From: Acuticoccus yangtzensis
Lineage (GTDB): Bacteria > Pseudomonadota > Alphaproteobacteria > Rhizobiales > Amorphaceae
Direction of reading: 5' to 3'
Assembly: GCF_001927245.1 (NCBI RefSeq)
Contig: NZ_MJUX01000004.1
Coordinates: 124,001 to 188,000, forward strand
Length of the DNA stretch: 64,000 nt
In this document: positions 8,354 to 17,729 of the stretch, piece after piece
Layout of the letters: every line of letters begins with the position of its first letter
Position numbering within the stretch: the stretch's first letter is position 1
Translations under genes and position numbers: made by a program
Notes under the pieces: model-generated
What the model was told of the DNA's origin: nothing
Databases searched by the model: none
What the model saw: only the letters and a program-made list of their open reading frames with translations

Positions 8354-9253
8354 GTGACCGACGAAACGATCCTCACCGGCCCGCTCAGCGACCTCCAGGC
8401 ACTCGCCCACGCCCTGGTGAACGGGGCTCGGGGACGCGCCGGTCTCGTGCCGCTCACCCTTGCCGCTCCTCTCTGCCGCGCCGCGCAGGGTCATGCCGAG
8501 GTGATGACGATCACCGGCGCCTACGGCCACACGGCACCTGACGGCTCCACCCCGCAGGACCGCATCCGCGCCGCCGGGGCGCGCAATTATGCCGTGACCG
8601 GGGAGAACATCGCCCGGATCGACTATCGCGCCCCGCTCCCCACGGCCGGGGACGTGCACGACTTCCAATCCGGTTGGATGGGAAGCCCGTCCCACCGCGA
8701 TGCCATCCTCTCGCCCGCTTATCAGGACTTCGGGTTCGGGATCGCCGGAGCGGGTGACCGGGTCTTCGCCGTGCAGACCTTCGGCGGAGCGGGCGCGCCG
8801 TGGTGGACGAGCCAGAGCGGCCCGCCGCCGCTCGGCAGTGACAGCGCGTCCCCGGCGGCCGGCATCGCGGCGACGGCGCGGCGTATCCTGCAGCGCCTCA
8901 ACGAGGCGCGCACCGTGCCGCTGGCGGCGGATGCTGTTCTCGACGGGGTCGCCGCTTCGATGCTGCCGCCGCGGGCGGGTCTGCCGATCCCGCATTCGTC
9001 CAACCTCTTCGGCCTCCTCCCCCTCTACGAACAGCCGCGGTGGGAGCGGCTCGAGGTTCACGCCGCGTCCTGCACGGCCTGCGGGGCCACGTTCACCGAG
9101 GCGGACGCCGACACCTTCGCCGCCTCGCTGTTGGCCGAGCCGATGGCGCGCGCGGCGATCCTCGGCCCCGCGGAGGCGGCCGGTCAGGCGCTGGTTGCCG
9201 ATGGGCTGGGTGCCAAGACCGCCGTCATCGTCCTCGGCCGGCGCTTTCACTGA
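8354..9253 (+). CDS. CAP/SCP-domain protein with a second, degenerate repeat
   Basis: The 299-residue protein has an N-terminal CAP (SCP/PR-1-like) domain: VNGARGRAGLVPL, CRAAQGHAEVM with the His, TGENIAR with the Glu, and SPSHRDAILSPAYQDFGFG. A second stretch from about residue 175 (LQRLNEARTVPLAADAVLDGVAASML) repeats the opening helix pattern, but the active-site His and Glu motifs are absent. A CxxC pair follows (SCTACG). The GTG at 8354 is chosen because GGAG precedes it and the nearest upstream ATG hits a stop. No signal peptide is visible, which is unusual because CAP proteins are mostly exported. Confidence 0.78.
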   Translation: MTDETILTGPLSDLQALAHALVNGARGRAGLVPLTLAAPLCRAAQGHAEVMTITGAYGHTAPDGSTPQDRIRAAGARNYAVTGENIARIDYRAPLPTAGDVHDFQSGWMGSPSHRDAILSPAYQDFGFGIAGAGDRVFAVQTFGGAGAPWWTSQSGPPPLGSDSASPAAGIAATARRILQRLNEARTVPLAADAVLDGVAASMLPPRAGLPIPHSSNLFGLLPLYEQPRWERLEVHAASCTACGATFTEADADTFAASLLAEPMARAAILGPAEAAGQALVADGLGAKTAVIVLGRRFH

Positions 9254-9440
9254 CCGTCGCGCCCCGGCCCGCGCCAGCTTAAGAATTCGCAGCTTTCGCG
9301 TCCGCCCCGCTTGCCGCCAGCCACAGACTGGGCAAGTTGATGCCTCGGCTCACCATTCTCGATTTTCTCGTGCGACGCAGCCAGCCAAGTCGTGCTAGGT
9401 GCGCCGCAGAGAACCGGATTGCCATGACGGGAGGGCATGC

Positions 9441-10145
9441 ATGCAAAAAGTATACGGCTCGGCGAAGGAGGCTCTCGACGGGCTCCTCTTTGACGGCATG
9501 TTGATTTCGGCCGGCGGCTTCGGCCTCTGCGGAATTCCGGAGCTTCTCATCGCCGCGATCCGCGATGCCGGGACCAAGGACCTCACCGTCGCCTCCAACA
9601 ATGCCGGTGTGGACGGGTTCGGCCTCGGCGTTCTCCTGGAAACGCGGCAGGTGAAGAAGATGATCTCGTCCTACGTGGGCGAGAACGCCGAGTTCATGCG
9701 CCAATATCTTTCGGGCGAGCTGGAGCTGGAGTTCAACCCGCAAGGCACGCTGGCCGAGCGGATGCGCGCCGGCGGCTCCGGCATTCCGGGCTTCTACACC
9801 AAGACCGGCGTCGGCACGCTGGTGGCCGAAGGCAAGGAGCACAAGGACTTCGACGGCGTCACCTACATCCTGGAGCGCGGCATCGTCGCCGATCTCGCCA
9901 TCGTGAAGGCGTGGAAGGCCGACAAGACCGGCAACCTCGTGTTCCGCAAGACGGCGCGCAACTTCAACCCGCCCGCGGCGATGTCCGGCAAGGTCTGCGT
10001 GGTCGAGGTGGAAGAGATCGTCGAGACCGGCGCGCTGTCGGGCGACGAGATCCATCTGCCCGGCATCTACGTGCACCGCATCATCCAGGGCGAGCACGAG
10101 AAGCGGATCGAGCAGCGCACGACGCGCAAGCGTGAGGCCGCCTGA
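9441..10145 (+). CDS. scoA: 3-oxoacid CoA-transferase, subunit A
   Basis: The 234-residue alpha subunit of a succinyl-CoA:3-ketoacid-type CoA-transferase moves CoA between succinyl-CoA and acetoacetate, the entry step for ketone-body use. It shows [13 protein letters not shown] near the N-terminus, [12 protein letters not shown], and the long [18 protein letters not shown] block. ATG 9441 has GGGAGGG seven bases upstream; the ORF start at 9399 has neither homology nor an RBS. Its stop overlaps the next start (TGATG). Subunit B follows after one small gene. Confidence 0.93.
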   Translation: MQKVYGSAKEALDGLLFDGMLISAGGFGLCGIPELLIAAIRDAGTKDLTVASNNAGVDGFGLGVLLETRQVKKMISSYVGENAEFMRQYLSGELELEFNPQGTLAERMRAGGSGIPGFYTKTGVGTLVAEGKEHKDFDGVTYILERGIVADLAIVKAWKADKTGNLVFRKTARNFNPPAAMSGKVCVVEVEEIVETGALSGDEIHLPGIYVHRIIQGEHEKRIEQRTTRKREAA

Positions 10146-10465
10146 TGTCAGCGGCCGAGGAGTCTGACGGCTCCGCCGCCGAGGCCGCCGCGGTGACGGA
10201 CCAGTTCGTCGATGCCGGCATCGCTAAGCTCGATGCCGTGTTCGGGGCGGGGTACGCCAAAGAGAACCCCGCCGTGCTGGCCGCCTACATCGCGACCTGT
10301 TCTTCCACATTCTCGACGCTGGCTTTGACCAGCAGCAACGACGCCGCCATGGCCGCGCTGGGAGATCTCGACGACGAGATCCTCGACGACGACGAGCTCG
10401 ACGATGAGGACGACGAGTTCGTGCCCCCGCCCCCGCCGCCCGCCAAACGAAAGAGAACACGCTGA
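10145..10465 (+). CDS. small acidic protein of unknown function inside the scoAB operon
   Basis: The 106-residue protein has a central helical segment ([26 protein letters not shown]), a very acidic stretch (about 73-92, mostly Asp and Glu), six prolines and a basic tail (KRKRTR). It is tied to both neighbours by TGATG stop/start overlaps at 10143-10147 and 10463-10467, so it is very probably translated with scoA and scoB. I recognise no family. The charge-separated tail may bind a partner. Its position between two obligate partner subunits is unusual, since scoA and scoB are normally adjacent. Confidence 0.65.
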   Translation: MSAAEESDGSAAEAAAVTDQFVDAGIAKLDAVFGAGYAKENPAVLAAYIATCSSTFSTLALTSSNDAAMAALGDLDDEILDDDELDDEDDEFVPPPPPPAKRKRTR

Positions 10466-11091
10466 TGCCCTGGGACCGCAATCAAATGGCCGCGCGCGCG
10501 GCGCAGGAACTCGAAGACGGAATGTACGTGAATCTCGGGATCGGCATCCCGACCCTCGTCGCCAACTATGTGGGTGACAAGGACATCACGCTGCAGTCCG
10601 AGAACGGCATGCTGGGCATGGGCCCCTTCCCCTTCGAGGGCGAGGAAGACCCGGACCTCATCAACGCCGGCAAGCAGACGATCACCGAGCTCGCCCGCAC
10701 CGCCTATTTCGATTCGGCGACCTCGTTCGGCATGATCCGCGGCGGCAAGATCGCGGCGGCCATCCTGGGCGCGATGGAAGTGGCCGAGAACGGCGACCTC
10801 GCCAACTGGATGATCCCCGGCAAGCTCGTCAAAGGCATGGGCGGGGCGATGGACCTCGTCGCCGGTGTCGGCAAGGTGATCGTGGTCATGGACCACACCA
10901 ACAAGGCGGGTGAATCCAAGGTGCTGAAGGAATGCACCCTGCCGCTGACGGGCACCGGCGTCGTCGACCGCATCATCACCAATCTCGGCGTGATGGACGT
11001 GGTCGAAGGCGGGCTGAAGCTCGTCGAGCTGGCGGACGGCGTGAGCGAAGAAGAGTTCCGCGCCGCCACCAAGGCGACCCTCGTCAACTGA
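10465..11091 (+). CDS. scoB: 3-oxoacid CoA-transferase, subunit B
   Basis: The 208-residue beta subunit carries the catalytic glutamate E46 in [10 protein letters not shown], the residue that forms the enzyme-CoA thioester in this family. Other family blocks are [35 protein letters not shown] and [10 protein letters not shown]. The length is normal. Its start codon overlaps the stop of the small acidic gene, and the operon may continue to the beta-oxidation gene 96 bases downstream, past a hairpin. Confidence 0.93.
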   Translation: MPWDRNQMAARAAQELEDGMYVNLGIGIPTLVANYVGDKDITLQSENGMLGMGPFPFEGEEDPDLINAGKQTITELARTAYFDSATSFGMIRGGKIAAAILGAMEVAENGDLANWMIPGKLVKGMGGAMDLVAGVGKVIVVMDHTNKAGESKVLKECTLPLTGTGVVDRIITNLGVMDVVEGGLKLVELADGVSEEEFRAATKATLVN

Positions 11092-11116
11092 GGCGCGCGC
11101 CGCATCACGAATGACA

Positions 11117-11139
11117 CCGCCGGCCGGTCTGGCCGGCGG
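11117..11139 (+). other. perfect hairpin between scoB and the beta-oxidation gene
   Basis: CCGCCGGCC (11117-11125) pairs with GGCCGGCGG (11131-11139) around a five-base loop. No T run follows, so it is not a standard intrinsic terminator; it could slow polymerase or protect the upstream mRNA. Confidence 0.4.
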
Positions 11140-11187
11140 ACTTATCCTGCTCGCTCGCGTAGGCCAGCAGCCCGCCGGAGGAAGAGA

Positions 11188-13296
<2,109 letters not shown>

Positions 13297-13424
13297 TCCG
13301 GCACAGCGTGGCCAACACGTCCGCGCCTGCCGATCCGACCGCGCCCGCACGCCGGACGCGCGCCGCCAGTGCGGCCCCGGTGGCGGCAGGTGACGGCTAT
13401 CCAACAGCCGCCGTAAGACCCGCG

Positions 13425-14411
13425 ATGATCGGCTATCCCGCGACCACGGGCCGGGCGGCCGTGCGGGCGCAGCGGCATGGCGTCAGCGTGATCCTCCCGT
13501 TCGCCCGAGCCGACGCGGGGCTGGAGGCAGCGGCGGCCTCGGTCTGGTCGCAGGCGGGCGTCGCGGCGGAAGTCGTGTTCGTCGACACCGGCGCCGGCCC
13601 GGCCGACCGGCTGCGGGCCGAGCGTCTCGCCGCGGACGGCCCGTCGGCGATGGTCCGCGCGCCCGCACGGCGAGGCGCGGCGCTGGCGGCGGGGTTCGCC
13701 GCGGCGGCCCATCCGGTCCTCTCCACGCTGGATGCCGACACGGTGCTCACCCCCGGCACCTTGAAGGCGGCCCACGCGGCGCTGACGGCGGACCCGCGCG
13801 CCGTCGTGGTGGCGCCGGAGGAGCGCACCTTCGCTGTCGGCACCGTCGCCTTCCCGTTCGCCCCGCTCGGCACGCTGAAGGGCGGCGCGTTGACGGCCCA
13901 CATCGCTGCCGACCCGTCCGCCGTCCCCGCTCAGATCACCATCACGCGCACCCTTTATGGCCGCACGCTGGGGGCGGACGCGCGGCTCGGCCCCTTCGCC
14001 ATATGGTCGCTGGCGCTGGAACTGACGGGATTCGCCTCCGCCTTCGTGCGGCTGGACGGCACGGGGCACATCGCCCGCCCGCGCCCCACGGGCGTCACGC
14101 CCGGCGCGGCGGCGCTCGACCTCGCCCGCGCGGTCCTTGCCCACGGCGACATGTTGGCAACCCGCTTCGGCGCCGAGTCGATCGGCATGCTGGGCGCGGC
14201 CCTGGCCGCCATCGGCGCCGGCGAGGCGGTGCGCGACGGGATCGCCGCCCTCACCCGACGCGCCGCCTTCGAGGGCGCCGTCCTCTCCGACCTCAGGGCG
14301 CTGCGCCGCGCGGTGGATGCCAACACCGACCATGCCACCGGCAACGCCGCGGATCCGGGCGCCCGGCTCGCCGCAGCCTTCGCCGCCGTCGCGCAAAAAG
14401 TGGACGCATGA
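13425..14411 (+). CDS. family 2-type glycosyltransferase-like protein
   Basis: The 328-residue protein begins with a GT-A fold: VSVILPFARADAGLEAAAAS, a VVFVDTGAG strand, and TLDADTVLTPGTL carrying the DxD-type metal site (D103-A-D105). The remaining 200 residues lack the usual acceptor motifs, so the donor and acceptor are unknown. The ATG at 13425 is used; an in-frame GTG at 13308 would add a Pro/Ala-rich leader, and neither has a good RBS. The stop overlaps the next start by four bases (ATGA), so the two products probably act together. Confidence 0.65.
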   Translation: MIGYPATTGRAAVRAQRHGVSVILPFARADAGLEAAAASVWSQAGVAAEVVFVDTGAGPADRLRAERLAADGPSAMVRAPARRGAALAAGFAAAAHPVLSTLDADTVLTPGTLKAAHAALTADPRAVVVAPEERTFAVGTVAFPFAPLGTLKGGALTAHIAADPSAVPAQITITRTLYGRTLGADARLGPFAIWSLALELTGFASAFVRLDGTGHIARPRPTGVTPGAAALDLARAVLAHGDMLATRFGAESIGMLGAALAAIGAGEAVRDGIAALTRRAAFEGAVLSDLRALRRAVDANTDHATGNAADPGARLAAAFAAVAQKVDA

Positions 14412-15631
14412 CGGACACGCTGCCACCGTTCGATCATTTCACCAGCATCGCCCCGGTCGGCATCGCGGCGCAGGTGGAGAAGCTCGCCACATGGCACGCG
14501 GTCCACGGCCGCCCGGTCTTCACCGTCAACCACCCGCGCGAGATCGACGCGCTGAGGGCCGAAATTCCGCCCTGGGTGGTTCCGGTAGAGGCCCCCTTCA
14601 CGCGCGCCTTCGGGCGGGACTACCTGCCGCTTCACGCACTGATGGCGGGGATGCTCGCCGCCGCCCGTGCCGACGCCTCGCGCTACCTCTTCACCAACTC
14701 CGACATCATGGTGCGCACCGCGGAGGACGCCGCCGCTATCCTCACCGCGCCGGCCGACCTCGCCTTCGCCTCACGGCTGGACGTGAAGTCCGACGGCACG
14801 GCGCTGCAGCCTTATACCGACGGGTTCGACGTGTTCGCCTTCACTCCCTCCGCGCTCGGCGTGCTGGAGAGGGACGACCTCGCCCTCGGCATGCCGTGGT
14901 GGGACTACATGGTGCCGCTCTTCGCCATCGTCGCAGGGCACACCGTGCGGCGGGTGGACGGGGCCGCCTTCCCCCACGTGGTCCATGCGCAGCGCTGGTC
15001 GAAGGTCGCCTACCAGGACATCGGCCTCGGCTGCCTGAAGGACATCGCGCCCGACCTGATGGAAGGGGCCGAGGTGACGGGCGCCACCATCACCAGCTTC
15101 GCCCGCTTCACCAACGACATTTTGAATAGCGACGCAGCCGGCGGCGGGGACGGTGCGGACGCCGCCGCCGTGACGGGCGGACTGCGCGAGGATATCCGCC
15201 GCGGCATCCGCAACATCTTCCACGCCGAGGCGGCGGGAGCGGGCGGCTATCGCCCGGTGCGCACGCTTCTGTCGGCGGAGGGGGCGGCGGCCGGCGTCAG
15301 CGTCGCCGCCAAGTCGCCCGCCACGTTCGAGCGCACGGCGGCGGGCTGGCGCCTCAGCCGCAACGGCGCGCCCTATGGCGGCGCGGGCGAGATCGTCGCC
15401 CCCGTCGACCGCGGCGGGCGGTACAGGGTGACGATGAGTTTCGCCGCGGTCGGCAAGCGGCTCAACGTCAAGGTCGCCGGCGAGCGGTTCTCGCTGACCG
15501 GGCCGCAGACGGTGTCGTGGTCGGTGTTCGCGCCGCACGAACGGCTGACCATCGCGCTGGATCCCGCCGAGGACGCGCGCGGCACCGCCACGCTGACGGC
15601 GCTGACCCTCACGCGGATCACCGCCGGTTAG
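14408..15631 (+). CDS. uncharacterised protein with glycosyltransferase-like N-terminal domain
   Basis: The 407-residue protein is coupled to the preceding GT2-like gene by ATGA. The N-terminal 240 residues show a nucleotide-sugar-transferase-like pattern: YLFTNSDIMVRT (an Asp-containing metal-site-like turn), FDVFAFTPSAL and MPWWDYMVP, with an AFGRDYLPLHALMAG helix before them. A linker at about 240-255 is Gly/Ala/Asp-rich. The C-terminal 130 residues read like a beta-sandwich (GRYRVTMSFAAVGKRLNVKV). I do not recognise the family; a role in surface polysaccharide work is an inference from the partner gene. Confidence 0.6.
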   Translation: MTDTLPPFDHFTSIAPVGIAAQVEKLATWHAVHGRPVFTVNHPREIDALRAEIPPWVVPVEAPFTRAFGRDYLPLHALMAGMLAAARADASRYLFTNSDIMVRTAEDAAAILTAPADLAFASRLDVKSDGTALQPYTDGFDVFAFTPSALGVLERDDLALGMPWWDYMVPLFAIVAGHTVRRVDGAAFPHVVHAQRWSKVAYQDIGLGCLKDIAPDLMEGAEVTGATITSFARFTNDILNSDAAGGGDGADAAAVTGGLREDIRRGIRNIFHAEAAGAGGYRPVRTLLSAEGAAAGVSVAAKSPATFERTAAGWRLSRNGAPYGGAGEIVAPVDRGGRYRVTMSFAAVGKRLNVKVAGERFSLTGPQTVSWSVFAPHERLTIALDPAEDARGTATLTALTLTRITAG

Positions 15632-16533
15632 GCGGTCACGCGGGCGATCAGCGCCGCGGAGGCGCGGGTTTTGTGGCGCTGCGGGTGGGTCAGCAGCGCG
15701 AACGGGCGCACCGGTCGCGGCGCCCAGGTGATGCGCCGCAGGGCGAGGCGGCGCGAACGAAACGCCCCGACCGCCCGGCGCGACAGGATCGCCCCGACGA
15801 CGCCCGCACCGGCCGCGCCCCCGCCCGCACCGACCGCCGCCAACACCGCCTCGTTGGAGGGAAGCTCGAGCGCCACGTCGAGATCGGCTGCGGCAAGCCC
15901 CATGGCCGCGAAGTGCGCCTCCACCGCCGAGCGCGTGCCGGACCCCGTTTCGCGCAAGACCCAGCGCATGGCGCGGTAGTCGTCGGTGGTGAAGGCCGGT
16001 CGGCGTGCGGCCTCGGCCTGGCGCGCCAGAACAAGCACCAGCTCGTCCCGTGCCACGACGCGGCGGACGAGGTCGCTGTCCGGTAATTCGCCCTCCACGA
16101 AGCCGACGTCCGCCGTGCCCGCCATCACCGCCTCGGCGGCGCCGGCCGTGTTCGTCACCGTCAGCGCGATGTCGACGCCGGGGTGATCGGCATGGAAGGC
16201 CATCAGATGCGGCGGCAGCCAGTAGCTCGCGACCGTCTGGCTGGCGAAGATGCGCAGGCGACCGCGCGTCTCGTTGGCGAGATCGTCCAGCACGAGGGCG
16301 GCGCTCTGCGCTTCGCCCAGAAGGCGGCGGGCGACGTCCATGAAGGTGCGCCCCGCCTCGGTCGGGACGATGCCGCGCCCCACCCGGTCGAACAGCTTCA
16401 CCCCGTGCTGCGCCTCGAGCGCGGCGACGGCGGACGAGACCGCCGACTGGGTGAGGTTCAGCGCTTCGGCCGCGCGGGTGACGTGCTGGCGTTCGGCAAC
16501 GGCGAGGAAGATGCGGACCTGATCGAGTGTCAT
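15628..16533 (-). CDS. LysR-type transcriptional regulator
   Basis: The 301-residue protein has a winged helix at the N-terminus (LDQVRIFLAVAERQHVTRAA, then LTQSAVSSAVAALEAQHGV) and a periplasmic-binding-like effector domain from about 90. It resembles the CbbR/CysB/YeiE group, which often sits beside YeiH-type exporters. The ATG at 16533 begins exactly at the helix-turn-helix; the longer frame to 17028 runs antisense into the transporter gene. It is divergent from the exporter with 115 bases between starts, so it probably regulates that gene and itself. Its stop overlaps the end of the gene to the left. Confidence 0.9.
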   Translation of the reverse strand: MTLDQVRIFLAVAERQHVTRAAEALNLTQSAVSSAVAALEAQHGVKLFDRVGRGIVPTEAGRTFMDVARRLLGEAQSAALVLDDLANETRGRLRIFASQTVASYWLPPHLMAFHADHPGVDIALTVTNTAGAAEAVMAGTADVGFVEGELPDSDLVRRVVARDELVLVLARQAEAARRPAFTTDDYRAMRWVLRETGSGTRSAVEAHFAAMGLAAADLDVALELPSNEAVLAAVGAGGGAAGAGVVGAILSRRAVGAFRSRRLALRRITWAPRPVRPFALLTHPQRHKTRASAALIARVTA

Positions 16534-16572
16534 GGCCCAATCATCGGCAAAATCGATTGGTTCGCCAAGTAT

Positions 16573-16589
16573 ATTCAATTGGATCGAAT
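16573..16589. promoter_or_regulatory. candidate LysR operator between the divergent genes
   Basis: The 17-base sequence ATTCAATTGGATCGAAT has matching arms ATTC/GAAT around nine bases and satisfies the T-N11-A rule of LysR boxes. It lies 40 bases from the regulator start and 60 from the transporter start, in the only AT-rich part of this gap. Confidence 0.5.
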
Positions 16590-16648
16590 GGTCGGGCGCT
16601 GTCACATTGGCGTCATCGCCCCTCGTTTCGCGCGCCGGAGGATCCGCC

Positions 16649-17704
16649 ATGCCGATCACCGCCCCTGTTCCCGCCCCGGCATCCACACCGGGCGCTGCGG
16701 TTGCCGTGCAGGATCGGCTCGCGCCGCTGCTGCCGGGCCTCGGCGTCGCGGCGCTGCTTGCGGCGGTGGCGGTGCCGGCGGCACGGCTGACGGGGTCGCC
16801 GCTGGTCAGCCCCATGGTGCTGGCGATGGTGGCGGGCATCCTCATCCGCAACGTTGCCGGACCGCTGCCGGGGCTGACGCCAGGCCTGAAGGTGGCGATG
16901 CGCCCGGTGCTGCGGGCGGGCATCGTCCTCCTCGGCGCGCGGCTGACCTTCGGCGACCTCGGCGCCATCGGCCTGTCGGGCGCGGCGGTGGTGACGGTGG
17001 CGCTCGTCTCCACCTTCCTCGCCACCACGCTGGCGGCGCGGGTGCTGGGCGTGGAGCGCGGCCTCGGTCAGTTGATCGCGGCGGGAACGTCCGTCTGCGG
17101 CGCATCGGCGGTGATGGCGGTGAACACCGTCACCCGCGCGCCGGATGAGGATGTCGCCTACGCCATCGCCTGCGTGACGGTGTTCGGCTCGCTGTCGATG
17201 CTGCTGTTCCCGCTGCTGGCGGCCCCGCTCGGCTTCTCGGCCGAGGCCTACGGGCTGTGGGCGGGGGCGAGCATCCACGAAGTGGCGCAGGCGGTCGGCG
17301 CCGGGTTCGCCCACGGCGACGTGGCGGGCGAGGTCGGCACGGTGGCAAAGCTCGGCCGGGTGATCCTGTTGGCGCCGCTGCTCCTCACACTGGGCGCCCT
17401 CGCCTCGCGCCGCCGCGGCCCGGACGGTGCTAATGGTGCCGCCCCGCGTGCGCCGCTGCCGTGGTTCGTGTTCGGCTTCCTCGCCGTGGTGGCGCTCAAC
17501 TCGGCGGTGGCGCTGCCCGGCGCGGCGGTCAGCGGGGCGGGCACGCTCTCCCTCCTGTGCCTCACCATGGCGCTGGGCGCGATGGGGCTGGAAACGGACC
17601 TGAAGAAGCTCCGCCTCAAGGGCGTGCGGCCGCTGCTTCTCGGCGCCTTCGCCTGGGTCTTCATCGCCGTCGCGGCGGGGGTGATGGTCGCCCTCACCGC
17701 CTGA
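16649..17704 (+). CDS. YeiH/UPF0324 family putative sulfate exporter
   Basis: The 351-residue polytopic membrane protein has about ten hydrophobic segments. Family blocks are SPLVSPMVLAMVAGILIRN, RAGIVLLGARLTFGDL, AAGTSVCGASAVMAV, AGASIHEVAQAVGAG and GLETDLKKLRLKGVRPLLLG. Members are annotated as putative sulfate or sulfite-related exporters on thin evidence. The ATG at 16649 has GGAGGAT seven bases upstream. The divergent LysR gene is the expected regulator. Confidence 0.9.
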   Translation: MPITAPVPAPASTPGAAVAVQDRLAPLLPGLGVAALLAAVAVPAARLTGSPLVSPMVLAMVAGILIRNVAGPLPGLTPGLKVAMRPVLRAGIVLLGARLTFGDLGAIGLSGAAVVTVALVSTFLATTLAARVLGVERGLGQLIAAGTSVCGASAVMAVNTVTRAPDEDVAYAIACVTVFGSLSMLLFPLLAAPLGFSAEAYGLWAGASIHEVAQAVGAGFAHGDVAGEVGTVAKLGRVILLAPLLLTLGALASRRRGPDGANGAAPRAPLPWFVFGFLAVVALNSAVALPGAAVSGAGTLSLLCLTMALGAMGLETDLKKLRLKGVRPLLLGAFAWVFIAVAAGVMVALTA

Positions 17705-17729
17705 CCGGCCACGGCGCCCGGAGAGGGTC

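Noticed and set aside
11117-11139. Intrinsic terminator after scoB
   Set aside because: The hairpin is perfect but has no T run after it, so it is listed only as a hairpin.
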